The position numbers were made by a program, and so were the translations under genes. Below are positions 37,774 to 45,054 of a stretch of DNA of 64,000 bases, piece by piece. The notes under the pieces were generated by a model, which did not search any database, was not told where the DNA came from, and saw nothing but the letters and a program-made list of their open reading frames with translations. The number at the start of each line of letters is the position of its first letter. Position 1 is the first letter of the stretch. Origin of the DNA: Flavobacteriales bacterium (GTDB lineage Bacteria > Bacteroidota > Bacteroidia > UBA10329); the NCBI GenBank assembly GCA_020635535.1, contig JACJZP010000016.1:1-64000 (forward strand), written 5' to 3'.

Positions 37774-38189
37774 CGTCCGTATTTTCGGAGTCTGTTTTGA
37801 ACATTGATCCTGAAACTTTGAACTCAAAAAAAGATTCCTTCTTTCAAGACGTTTGGAATGTGGTCAAACTCATCCCAGAAGGCCGGGTCACCTCCTATGG
37901 CGCCATCGCAAAATACCTCGGAAGCCCGGGTGCAGCGCGCATGGTCGGTTGGGCAATGAATGCAAGTCATTCCTCTGCGGAACACATACCGGCTCACCGA
38001 GTGGTCAATCGCATTGGAATGCTATCGGGCAAAGCTCATTTCAATGGCCTAAACCTCATGCAACAATTATTGGAGAACGAAGGGGTGAAAGTGGAAAACA
38101 ACCAAGTGGTCAATTTCGAAACCCATTTCTGGGATCCGATGGTTGAACTTGATCTGGACGTAAAATTGGCAACCAGCGGAAACGAATAA
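37770..38189 (+). CDS. Alkyltransferase-like protein (MGMT family without catalytic Cys)
   Basis: 139 residues from ATG 37770; since that ATG lies in a repeat element, the native start may be a little downstream, as the conserved domain begins at about residue 28 (FFQDVWNVVKLIPEGRVTSYGAIA). It has the MGMT DNA-binding helix with the flipping Tyr and Arg (TSYG, ARMVGWAMNAS). The active-site segment reads IPAHRVVN, with Ala75 where methyltransferases have Cys (PCHRV). It therefore cannot accept an alkyl group and belongs with ATL proteins, which bind O6-alkylguanine and pass it to nucleotide excision repair. Confidence 0.85.
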   Translation: MTSVFSESVLNIDPETLNSKKDSFFQDVWNVVKLIPEGRVTSYGAIAKYLGSPGAARMVGWAMNASHSSAEHIPAHRVVNRIGMLSGKAHFNGLNLMQQLLENEGVKVENNQVVNFETHFWDPMVELDLDVKLATSGNE

Positions 38190-38242
38190 AGTAGCAACCT
38201 CATCAATAGACAAGCATAGGTTCACTTACCTTTTTCGTTTTT

Positions 38243-39274
38243 TCACTTCATACTCTCCGCAAGAATGTAAGCCGCCAGATCTTCTATCTGCGAATCACTC
38301 AACTTTTCCTTGGAGTAGATCGGCATGTATTCGGGAGTCTTATTTGATGAGGATGTACCGTGCCGCGTGATCCAATAGACCGAACCACCATTGCTTTTCT
38401 TGAAATACTTAACCAACCAATCAAAGTCTTTCTGTCCTTCCCCGTTGCCGAAAACGGTCTTCTTCGTCACCTTGCCAGGACCATGACAATGCAAACAACT
38501 TTTCTTGTATATCCACTCGCCATTCTCCAGATTTCCTTCTTCTCCCTTCTTTCTCAACTTCGGATCTATGGCTTCAACAAAAGTGGCCGGATATCCGCGT
38601 ATGTACTTCGATTTCAATAATCGGATATTCTGCGCCTTCTGTTCCTCCGTTTGCCCAGGGGCAGAAATACTGGCCAGCTCTGAATCACTCAGATCCAGAT
38701 CTTTCAGCTTCAATTCCAACGTGGTTAAGTAGTGAAGTACCGCCTGTAATTCTTCCTTGGTAAGCATCCTACCTACAGAACATTCTTTACTACACAACTG
38801 AATTGCGTTCACAAGATCATGCCTCGCAGGCTCAATCAACTCTTTACCGTACTTCTTTTCATGGTCACCGTTAAACCAACTTGTTCTGTTTGTAATGCCG
38901 TAAAACGTTGATCCAGGCAAATACGGTCTGTTGTACTCCATGGAGTAGGCCAATCTACTTTCAGGGTCGTTATCATTCGCAAATCGCGATTCAGGCAGAA
39001 CATTATGACAATCAACACACTTGAAATATTCCGATACCCGATTGGTCACTTGTCCATTGACCCATTCACCCCCGGTCATTACAATGTCCTTTCCCACTCC
39101 AACCTTTTCCATGTCCAGAGTACCGATATAATGTTCTGGTTTCTCGTCTCCAAGCGCTATCAGAATGCTTGACACTGGGGTGTCAGCATCGTAAGGCATA
39201 GGCGCCAAATACTTGTTGGCAGCAAAGCCGCACAGAACCACAAAAGCCACTAAAGCAACAGAATATCTATACAT
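38243..39274 (-). CDS. Diheme c-type cytochrome
   Basis: 343 residues from an ATG with an N-terminal signal/anchor segment (YSVALVAFVVLCGFAANKY). Two heme c sites are seen: KCVDCHN at about residue 86-92 and SCLHCHG at about 261-267. A Met in EYMPIY may be an axial ligand for the second heme. CSKECSVGR has Cys residues but no CxxCH. It should sit in the periplasm and carry electrons; partner and donor are unknown because no oxidase or dehydrogenase is adjacent. The C-terminal half (GEWIYKKSC...DLAAYILAESMK) is a classical class I cytochrome c fold. Confidence 0.85.
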   Translation of the reverse strand: MYRYSVALVAFVVLCGFAANKYLAPMPYDADTPVSSILIALGDEKPEHYIGTLDMEKVGVGKDIVMTGGEWVNGQVTNRVSEYFKCVDCHNVLPESRFANDNDPESRLAYSMEYNRPYLPGSTFYGITNRTSWFNGDHEKKYGKELIEPARHDLVNAIQLCSKECSVGRMLTKEELQAVLHYLTTLELKLKDLDLSDSELASISAPGQTEEQKAQNIRLLKSKYIRGYPATFVEAIDPKLRKKGEEGNLENGEWIYKKSCLHCHGPGKVTKKTVFGNGEGQKDFDWLVKYFKKSNGGSVYWITRHGTSSSNKTPEYMPIYSKEKLSDSQIEDLAAYILAESMK

Positions 39275-39328
39275 GTTTCTTGAATTGATTCGACATCAAT
39301 TTTAGGCAAAATGAGCGAGAGTTGAAGC

Positions 39329-39489
39329 CTACTTGGCAATAACCACCTTCTCTCTGAACACACCCTGCTCAGAAGAAACCACAACCACATAATTACTTGC
39401 GGAAAGTCCAGATACATCCACCACGTACCCTGAGGCACTCGAAGGGTACCTGTCCTGCTGGCGCGCGTTTGCAACGCTTGTCTTGTTAT
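39329..39489 (-). pseudogene. Relic of a T9SS type A sorting domain
   Basis: On the minus strand, one frame closed by TAG at 39331-39329 reads ...GYVVDVSGLSASNYVVVVSS, then EQGVFREKVVIAK. This has the shape of the last 30 residues of a type A sorting tail (GxYxVxVxxxxGxFxEKVVxx). Upstream in the same frame there are about 20 more codons without family signal and then a stop. No matching gene body is present. It is best explained as the surviving 3' end of a deleted T9SS cargo gene. Confidence 0.55.
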
Positions 39490-39493
39490 CACT

Positions 39494-39832
39494 TCACTTC
39501 CCCTTAATCTTACTCAACTCCCCCAACACCCGCTCTATCTCTTCCTGAGATAAACCGGTCAACACATCCTGCGGACTGATCGCAGCAGTGCGTTTCAATG
39601 GCTTCAGAAAATCAAGTTCTGCATTGCCATCAGGCTGGTAAACCAACAACTCATTCGGGGTGCATTTAAAGGCCTTGCACAGTTTAAATAACAGCTCAAG
39701 ACTTATCGTCTTCATGTTTCCGCTGGTTATCCGTACAGCCTGTTTATAGCTCATGCCGTGCTTACTCAACCACACCGCACCAAACTCAATCCCGCGCATT
39801 CTCAGCAATCTGTTCACATCCATCCGTAGCAT
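39494..39832 (-). CDS. XRE-family helix-turn-helix regulator
   Basis: 112 residues from the ATG at 39832; TTG 39853 and ATG 39823 are alternatives. A Cro/C1-type HTH spans about residues 5-66 (VNRLLRMRGIEFGAVWLSKHGMSYKQAVRITSGNMKTISLELLFKLCKAFKCTPNELL, quoted in parts). The second half (LDFLKPLKRTAAISPQDVLTGLSQEEIERVLGEL) is probably a short helical oligomerisation segment. No toxin partner is adjacent, but a 53-codon repetitive ORF lies just upstream on the same strand. Target genes are unknown. Confidence 0.8.
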   Translation of the reverse strand: MLRMDVNRLLRMRGIEFGAVWLSKHGMSYKQAVRITSGNMKTISLELLFKLCKAFKCTPNELLVYQPDGNAELDFLKPLKRTAAISPQDVLTGLSQEEIERVLGELSKIKGK

Positions 39833-39895
39833 TTCCGTAGGTTTTAAGTTCAATCACAACGAAAACATATCCGTATTTAGTACACCCACCTTCCG

Positions 39896-40057
39896 CTAAT
39901 TGCCCAAAAAAGGCAAGTCAATTCCGCTCAACGGCATCTTGTTCTTTCCCACCGTCTGCTTCTTCCCCGTAACCTTCTTCTCATTGTCACCGACATTCTG
40001 CTTCATCCCGCCCACCTTCTGCTTTCTCCTTCCCATATTCCTCTTGATGCCGCTCAT
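39896..40057 (-). CDS. Small ORF with a seven-residue repeat, hypothetical
   Basis: 53 codons, ATG at 40057 and TAG at 39898-39896. It opens MSGIKRNMGRRKQKVGGMKQ and continues with degenerate units of about seven residues (K-Q-x-V-G-x-x): QKVGGMK, QNVGDNE, KKVTGK, KQTVGKN. It ends PLSGIDLPFLGN. The DNA repeats with a period near 21 bases, and the plus strand is strongly pyrimidine-rich. It could be a real small basic protein or a decaying tandem repeat that happens to stay open. It ends 64 bases before the start of the XRE regulator. Confidence 0.35.
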   Translation of the reverse strand: MSGIKRNMGRRKQKVGGMKQNVGDNEKKVTGKKQTVGKNKMPLSGIDLPFLGN

Positions 40058-40229
40058 ATTCCACTATCTCCTCCCCATCAGATGCTCACACCCTCTCACT
40101 TACCCCTTTAACTTCATTACCTCATTTCTTCATCCCCTCATCACTCGATTCAACTACTTATCGCTATTCGTTTTTCGCTCTTCACTGGTCGCTCTTCACT
40201 GGTCACTAATCCTTACTTTTGCATTTAGA
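40058..40229. other. Pyrimidine-rich spacer between the repetitive ORF and mrp
   Basis: The stretch is rich in C and T on the plus strand. It holds a direct repeat CGCTCTTCACTGGT (two copies at about 40176-40203). A plus-strand frame runs through from 39900 into mrp but has no plausible protein character. The promoter-like TACTTTTG lies at its right end. No gene is supported on either strand. Confidence 0.5.
40214..40221 (+). promoter_or_regulatory. Possible -7 box of mrp
   Basis: TACTTTTG fits TAnnTTTG; the ATG follows after 8 bases, so the leader would be very short. Confidence 0.3.
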
Positions 40230-41330
40230 ATGAATCTAAATAAGACAGAGGTAGCGGAAGCGCTCAAGAAGGTGAAGTCGCCAGCGGGCAATGTGAGCAT
40301 TACCGAAAGTGGCGAATTGAAGAACATTCAAGTGTTCGGGAAGGAGGTGGATATTGACCTGGAGGTGAAAAGCCCCGCGCTCAACATCCGCAAGAAGTTG
40401 GAAAGCGACATCAATACTGTGCTTTTCGAAGCATTCGGAGATGTTAAGGTGCGAATCAACATCGCTGCAAAGCCCATTCAGCAAGGGCCTCAGGGTCCGC
40501 CAACCATGAATAAGGTGAAGAACATCATTGCTGTTGCTTCTGGCAAGGGCGGTGTGGGCAAAAGCACTATCACAGCAAACTTGGCTGTTGGTCTTGCAAA
40601 ATTGGGCTACAAAGTAGGCTTGGTTGATGCCGACATCTACGGACCAAGCATGCCACTGATGTTTGACATAGTTCACGAAAAGCCGAAAGTTCAGGTTATC
40701 GATGGCAAGCAATACATGATGCCTGTGGAAAGCTACGGTGTGAAAGTGATGAGCATCGGATTCTTCGCGGACCCGCGTCAACCGATTGTTTGGCGTGGTG
40801 CAATGGCCACCAAAGCGCTCAAACAGATGTTCGGAGATGTGTGGTGGGATGAACTCGACTACCTCTTACTCGACCTTCCTCCCGGAACGGGCGATGTGCA
40901 TCTGACGCTTGTTCAGTCCGTTCCAGTAACAGGTGCGGTTGTGGTGAGCACACCACAGGAAGTGGCCTTGGCCGATGCCAGAAAAGGCGTGGCCATGTTC
41001 CAGCTCGATTCCATCAATGTGCCTGTAATCGGTTTGGTGGAGAACATGGCGTGGTTCACTCCGGCAGAACTTCCAGAAAACAAGTATTACATCTTTGGGA
41101 AAGATGGTGTGAAAGGACTCAGCGAGCAGTTGAACATTCCATTCCTTGGACAGATTCCTTTGGTGCAATCCGTTCGCGAAGCTGGAGATGTTGGAAGGCC
41201 AGCTTTGCTGCAAGACAATACGCCAGTGGCCGAGCTGTTCAAGCAACTCGCTTCAGCCGTGAATCAGGAGGTTGAAAACCGAAACACAACATTGGAACCG
41301 ACCAAAAAGGTGGAGATAACCACACGTTAA
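40230..41330 (+). CDS. mrp: Mrp/NBP35-family iron-sulfur cluster carrier ATPase
   Basis: 366 residues from the ATG at 40230. The open frame continues upstream to 39900, but that extension is a low-complexity translation of pyrimidine-rich DNA. Residues 1-90 form a MIP18/DUF59-like domain (VAEALKKVKSPAGNVSITESGELKNI). The P-loop is ASGKGGVGKSTITANLA, then GLVDADIYGPSMP and LLDLPPGTGDVHLTL. The usual C-terminal CxxC that binds the transferred cluster is absent in the segment VENMAWFTPAELPENKYYIFG. It is followed 9 bases later by an NFU protein, supporting a role in Fe-S maturation. Confidence 0.9.
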   Translation: MNLNKTEVAEALKKVKSPAGNVSITESGELKNIQVFGKEVDIDLEVKSPALNIRKKLESDINTVLFEAFGDVKVRINIAAKPIQQGPQGPPTMNKVKNIIAVASGKGGVGKSTITANLAVGLAKLGYKVGLVDADIYGPSMPLMFDIVHEKPKVQVIDGKQYMMPVESYGVKVMSIGFFADPRQPIVWRGAMATKALKQMFGDVWWDELDYLLLDLPPGTGDVHLTLVQSVPVTGAVVVSTPQEVALADARKGVAMFQLDSINVPVIGLVENMAWFTPAELPENKYYIFGKDGVKGLSEQLNIPFLGQIPLVQSVREAGDVGRPALLQDNTPVAELFKQLASAVNQEVENRNTTLEPTKKVEITTR

Positions 41331-41339
41331 TTATTACAA

Positions 41340-41579
41340 ATGGATAAGGAGTTAAAGGAAAAGGTTGAGAACGCATTGGAAAGTATGCGTCCATTCTTGG
41401 CTGCCGATGGTGGCGACATGGAACTGGTGAACATCACCGATGAAATGGTTGTTCAACTTCGATTATTGGGTTCTTGCAAGAACTGCAACATGAGCGAAAT
41501 GACATTGAAAGCAGGAGTTGAGGAAGCGGTGAAACGCCAAGTTCCGCAGATCACTGCAGTGGAAGCCATTGCTCATTGA
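41340..41579 (+). CDS. NifU C-terminal-domain (NFU) Fe-S scaffold protein
   Basis: 79 residues from an ATG. The whole protein is an NFU domain: VENALESMRPFLAADGGDMELV then LLGSCKNCNMSEMTLKAGVEEAV, in which the CxxC binds a cluster between two subunits. It delivers Fe-S clusters to target proteins. It is 9 bases after mrp, so one operon, and just before korAB, whose products need thiamine diphosphate and Fe-S chemistry. Confidence 0.92.
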   Translation: MDKELKEKVENALESMRPFLAADGGDMELVNITDEMVVQLRLLGSCKNCNMSEMTLKAGVEEAVKRQVPQITAVEAIAH

Positions 41580-41634
41580 ACCGATCGTCATTTTCAATGC
41601 TGACCTCCATCAAGGTTTTCAGCAATTAGCAAAC

Positions 41635-41642
41635 TACCTTTG
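41635..41642 (+). promoter_or_regulatory. Likely -7 box of the korAB promoter
   Basis: TACCTTTG matches TAnnTTTG exactly, 17 bases before the korA ATG. The -33 region (GGTTTTC at 41613-41619) is a weak match. Confidence 0.45.
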
Positions 41643-41659
41643 CCGCCTCAAATACAAGT

Positions 41660-43519
41660 ATGTCCGCTACGTTAGAAACGACCAAAGAAATAACCATCCT
41701 GTTTGCCGGTGATTCCGGAGATGGAATTCAGCTTACAGGAACGCAGTTTACCGACACCAACGCGCTTTTCGGAAACGACCTGAGTACTTTCCCGAATTTC
41801 CCTGCAGAGATTCGCGCCCCGCAAGGAACATTGGCGGGAGTTTCAGGATTCCAGCTTCACTTCGGAAGTATCGAGATCTTTACTCCTGGAGACGAGTGCG
41901 ATGCGCTGGTCGTCATGAATGTGGCCGCCTTGAAGGCCAATCTCAAAAGCCTGAAAAAAGGCGGGATCATCATCGCCAACACAGATGGTTTCGATGCCAA
42001 GAACCTTCGTTTGGCAAAGGTGGAAAGTGGCGTCAGCCCGCTGGAAGACGGCTCATTGAGCAACTACAAGGTCTTCCCGATAGAGGTGACCAAACTTACC
42101 CGCGAATGTCTGAAGGACAGCGGGCTTGGCACCAAGGATATTGACCGAACCAAGAACATGTTCGTGCTTGGTTTTGTGCTGTGGATGTTCGATCGGAATA
42201 TGGACCATACGGTCGATTTCCTGAAAGAGAAATTCAAGAAGAAACCTGAATTGGTTGAGGCCAACACAAAGGTGCTAAAAGCAGGTTACCATTACGGTGA
42301 CACCACCGAAACGGCCACAACCCGTTTCAGCGTTGATAAAGCGGAAATGCCGAAAGGCACTTACCGCAACATGATGGGAAACCAAGCTACAGCCTTGGGT
42401 CTGATTGCTGCCGCAAGACGTTCCGGACTGGAACTTTTCTACGGAAGCTACCCTATCACACCAGCTTCGGACGTATTGCATGAACTTGCCAAGCACAAGA
42501 ATTTCGGTGTAAAGACTTTCCAAGCGGAAGATGAAATTGCTGCTGTTGCTTCGGCCATCGGAGCATCATTCGGTGGCGCGTTGGGCGTTACAGCATCAAG
42601 CGGACCTGGAATTGCATTGAAAGGCGAAGCCATCGGATTAGCATTGATGTTGGAGCTTCCATTGGTTATTGTGAACGTACAGCGTGGCGGTCCATCAACC
42701 GGGCTTCCAACCAAAACAGAACAGGCGGATTTGCTTCAAGCAGTTTACGGAAGAAACGGTGAAGCGCCAGTCGCAGTTGTTGCGGCAGCAACTCCAGCCG
42801 ATTGTTTCAATATGGCTTTTGAAGCTTGCCGATTGGCTGTGCAACACATGACTCCAGTATTCTTCCTTTCGGATGGATATCTGGCCAATGGTGCCGAGCC
42901 TTGGAAATTCCCAACGGAAGATGAATTGCCATCCTTCAAAGGAAACTTCGCAACGCCAAGCGACCTGAAAGATGGAGAATATCTGCCTTACGAACGTGAT
43001 GAGAATCTGGTGCGAAAATGGGCCATTCCGGGAACGCTTGGACTGGAGCATCGAGTGGGCGGAATTGAGAAGCAGGACGGAACCGGCAACATCAGCTATG
43101 ATCCGGACAACCACCAGCATATGGTGAACACTCGTGCTCAGAAGGTGGCAAACATTGCCAAGAATGTTCCATTACAGGACATTGAACTTGGCGCAAAAAC
43201 CGGAAAAGTGCTGGTTCTTGGTTGGGGATCAACTTATGGAGCCATCAAGGCTGCAGTGAAAGACCTGACGGAAGAAGGACATTCGGTTTCGCACGCACAT
43301 GTGCGCTATCTGTTCCCATTTCCTCAGAATTTTGAAGAAGTACTAAGAAGTTTTGACACGGTTCTGATCCCTGAAATGAATATGGGGCAACTGCGAATGA
43401 TGATCAGAAGCGAATTCCTGATTCCAGCCGTTGGCTTGAACAAGGTGAAGGGAATTCCTTTCACCAAGGGTGAGATCAAGGATAAGGTGTTGGAGTTATT
43501 GGATCAGTTAATTAAGTAA
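41660..43519 (+). CDS. korA: 2-oxoacid:ferredoxin oxidoreductase, fused gamma-alpha subunit
   Basis: 619 residues from an ATG. Residues 1-200 are the gamma (CoA-transfer side) domain, opening ITILFAGDSGDGIQLTGTQF. Residues about 230-600 are the alpha domain (GNQATALGLIAAARRSGLELFYGSYPITPASDVLHELAKH, AEDEIAAVASAIGASFGGA, TASSGPGIALKGEAIGLA, VQRGGPSTGLPTKTEQADL). With KorB it oxidises 2-oxoglutarate or another 2-oxoacid to the acyl-CoA and reduces ferredoxin. The preferred substrate cannot be read from sequence alone. Confidence 0.92.
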   Translation: MSATLETTKEITILFAGDSGDGIQLTGTQFTDTNALFGNDLSTFPNFPAEIRAPQGTLAGVSGFQLHFGSIEIFTPGDECDALVVMNVAALKANLKSLKKGGIIIANTDGFDAKNLRLAKVESGVSPLEDGSLSNYKVFPIEVTKLTRECLKDSGLGTKDIDRTKNMFVLGFVLWMFDRNMDHTVDFLKEKFKKKPELVEANTKVLKAGYHYGDTTETATTRFSVDKAEMPKGTYRNMMGNQATALGLIAAARRSGLELFYGSYPITPASDVLHELAKHKNFGVKTFQAEDEIAAVASAIGASFGGALGVTASSGPGIALKGEAIGLALMLELPLVIVNVQRGGPSTGLPTKTEQADLLQAVYGRNGEAPVAVVAAATPADCFNMAFEACRLAVQHMTPVFFLSDGYLANGAEPWKFPTEDELPSFKGNFATPSDLKDGEYLPYERDENLVRKWAIPGTLGLEHRVGGIEKQDGTGNISYDPDNHQHMVNTRAQKVANIAKNVPLQDIELGAKTGKVLVLGWGSTYGAIKAAVKDLTEEGHSVSHAHVRYLFPFPQNFEEVLRSFDTVLIPEMNMGQLRMMIRSEFLIPAVGLNKVKGIPFTKGEIKDKVLELLDQLIK

Positions 43520-43625
43520 AGCTATTAACCACAGAGAACACGAAGAATCCACAAAGAATCACAGAGAATGTCCTCTGTGTACCTCGGTGAAAAAACTCCG
43601 TGTTCTCTGTGGTAAAAAATAAACC
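43520..43625. repeat. Imperfect inverted repeat (CCACAGAGAACACGAAG) between korA and korB
   Basis: The left arm ACCACAGAGAACACGAAG (from 43529) is matched by the complement of CTCCGTGTTCTCTGTGGT (to 43613) with one mismatch or so. Inside are further pieces of the same word (CACAGAGAATGTCCTCTGTG). The element fills almost the whole 106-base gap. Similar CACAGAGAACACAGAG-type elements are widely scattered in environmental Bacteroidota genomes. Confidence 0.65.
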
Positions 43626-44651
43626 ATGGCAGAAGTTTTGAATGGCGCAATGACCGCCAAAGAGTTGGAAACCGATCAGGAGGTAAGATGGTGCCCAGGT
43701 TGTGGCGACTACTCCATTCTGAAGCAGGTGCAGAAGGTAATTCCTGAACTCGGCATCAAGCGCGAGGATATCGTTTTCATTTCCGGTATTGGCTGTAGCA
43801 GCCGTTTTCCGTACTACATGAACACCTACGGAATGCACAGCATTCACGGTCGCGCCCCAGCTGTTGTCAGCGGATTGAAGTCGACCAATCCGGATTTGAG
43901 TGTCTGGATGATAACGGGCGATGGCGATGCGCTTTCGATCGGTGGAAACCACTTGATCCATCTTCTGCGAAGAAACTTCGACATCAACGTACTGCTGTTC
44001 AACAACCAGATCTATGGTTTGACCAAAGGACAGTATTCACCGACATCAGAAGAAGGCAAACACACGAAGTCCACACCAATGGGATCGTTGGATCATCCCT
44101 TCAACCCAGCTGCGCTCTGCCTCGGAGCAGATTCCACTTTTTTTGCTCGAAGTATGGACCGGGATCCAGTGCACATGCGAGATGTTCTACTCAGGGCCAG
44201 TCAGCATAAAGGAACTTCCATGGTAGAGATCTACCAGAATTGCAACGTGTTCAATGATGGGGCATTCTTCGGATTTACGGACAAGGAGACCAAGAAGCAA
44301 CAAACACTGTTCGTGGAGCACGGCAAACCAATGATATTCGGTGAAAACAACGAGTTCGGAATTAAGCTTGATGGTTTCACGCCAGTAATTGTGAATATGG
44401 ATTCAGCAAGTGCTGATGATCTTTGGATCCATGATGAGAAAGATCGTGGCAAAGCCAACATCCTTGCCCGTTTCTACGGAAATCCAGCTTCAGAAGGAGA
44501 GCTTCCACGGCCATTTGGCATCTTCTACTCAGAAGACCGTGCGTGCTACGAAGACCTACTTGTTAAGCAAGTGGAAACCGCCAAAGAGAAATTCGGAGAC
44601 GGTGATCTGAATGCCCTGCTTCGCGGAAAGAATACCTGGACGATCAGTTAG
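43626..44651 (+). CDS. korB: 2-oxoacid:ferredoxin oxidoreductase, beta subunit
   Basis: 341 residues from an ATG. The thiamine diphosphate-binding subunit: RWCPGCGDYSIL, ISGIGCSSRFPYYMNTYGMHSIHGRAPAVVSGLK (quoted as family marks in two parts), and WMITGDGDALSIGGNHLIHLLRRN with the GDG...N Mg-ThDP motif, then NNQIYGLTKGQYSPTS. No ferredoxin-like 4Fe-4S domain is seen. It pairs with korA upstream; the gap holds a repeat element but no promoter or terminator that would separate them clearly. Its 3' end overlaps the convergent lipoprotein gene by 8 bases. Confidence 0.92.
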   Translation: MAEVLNGAMTAKELETDQEVRWCPGCGDYSILKQVQKVIPELGIKREDIVFISGIGCSSRFPYYMNTYGMHSIHGRAPAVVSGLKSTNPDLSVWMITGDGDALSIGGNHLIHLLRRNFDINVLLFNNQIYGLTKGQYSPTSEEGKHTKSTPMGSLDHPFNPAALCLGADSTFFARSMDRDPVHMRDVLLRASQHKGTSMVEIYQNCNVFNDGAFFGFTDKETKKQQTLFVEHGKPMIFGENNEFGIKLDGFTPVIVNMDSASADDLWIHDEKDRGKANILARFYGNPASEGELPRPFGIFYSEDRACYEDLLVKQVETAKEKFGDGDLNALLRGKNTWTIS

Positions 44652-45054
44652 GTACAAACCGAAGCATTCGGTCGTTGCTTGAACCAAGATCGGTAACGTT
44701 GAACTCATCTTCGTCCAGCTTATCCACTCGGAAAGTTCTGGTCTGATTGGCGTCTACCAATGTGATCTGCTCGGCTTTATTGGTAAAATCCCAAGTCCCT
44801 ATAATACTTACTTCGTCACTACCTGCTGAAAGCTGATAGACCTCGACAAAGCCGTTGTCGTTATCAAAACTTATTCGGTAGTTGACACGAGTAGCTGTGT
44901 AAGCAGCGGTTACATCCTGTCCATCTTCAACCACAGCTTCAATTCGCCATGTTCCCTGGATGTTTTTTCTGGCCTTTTCAATCTTGGTGGCACATCCAAC
45001 ACTGACCATTACCACCAGTAAAAACAAAGCAACTCTTTTCATCATCATTTCCAT
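44644..45054 (-). CDS. Small lipoprotein with lipocalin-like domain, unknown function
   Basis: 136 residues from ATG 45054; ATG 45042 (MKRVALFLLVVMVSVGCATK) gives a tidier lipoprotein signal. The lipid-bearing Cys is in VSVGCATK. The mature part (IQGTWRIEAVVEDGQDVTAAY ... IGTWDFTNKAEQITLVDANQTRTFRVDKLDEDEFNV) has the alternating pattern of small lipocalin-like beta proteins of Bacteroidota. No catalytic residues are evident. It directly follows nadE (stop codon adjacent to its ATG), so it is probably cotranscribed. Confidence 0.75.
   Translation of the reverse strand: MEMMMKRVALFLLVVMVSVGCATKIEKARKNIQGTWRIEAVVEDGQDVTAAYTATRVNYRISFDNDNGFVEVYQLSAGSDEVSIIGTWDFTNKAEQITLVDANQTRTFRVDKLDEDEFNVTDLGSSNDRMLRFVPN

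Noticed and set aside
38760..38800. Third heme site (CSKEC) in the cytochrome
   Set aside because: There is no His after the second Cys and the spacing is three, not two.
39900..40229. A long hydrophobic N-terminal extension of Mrp
   Set aside because: The residues are a translation of pyrimidine-rich repeat DNA (FF, PT, CF words); family similarity begins at the ATG at 40230.
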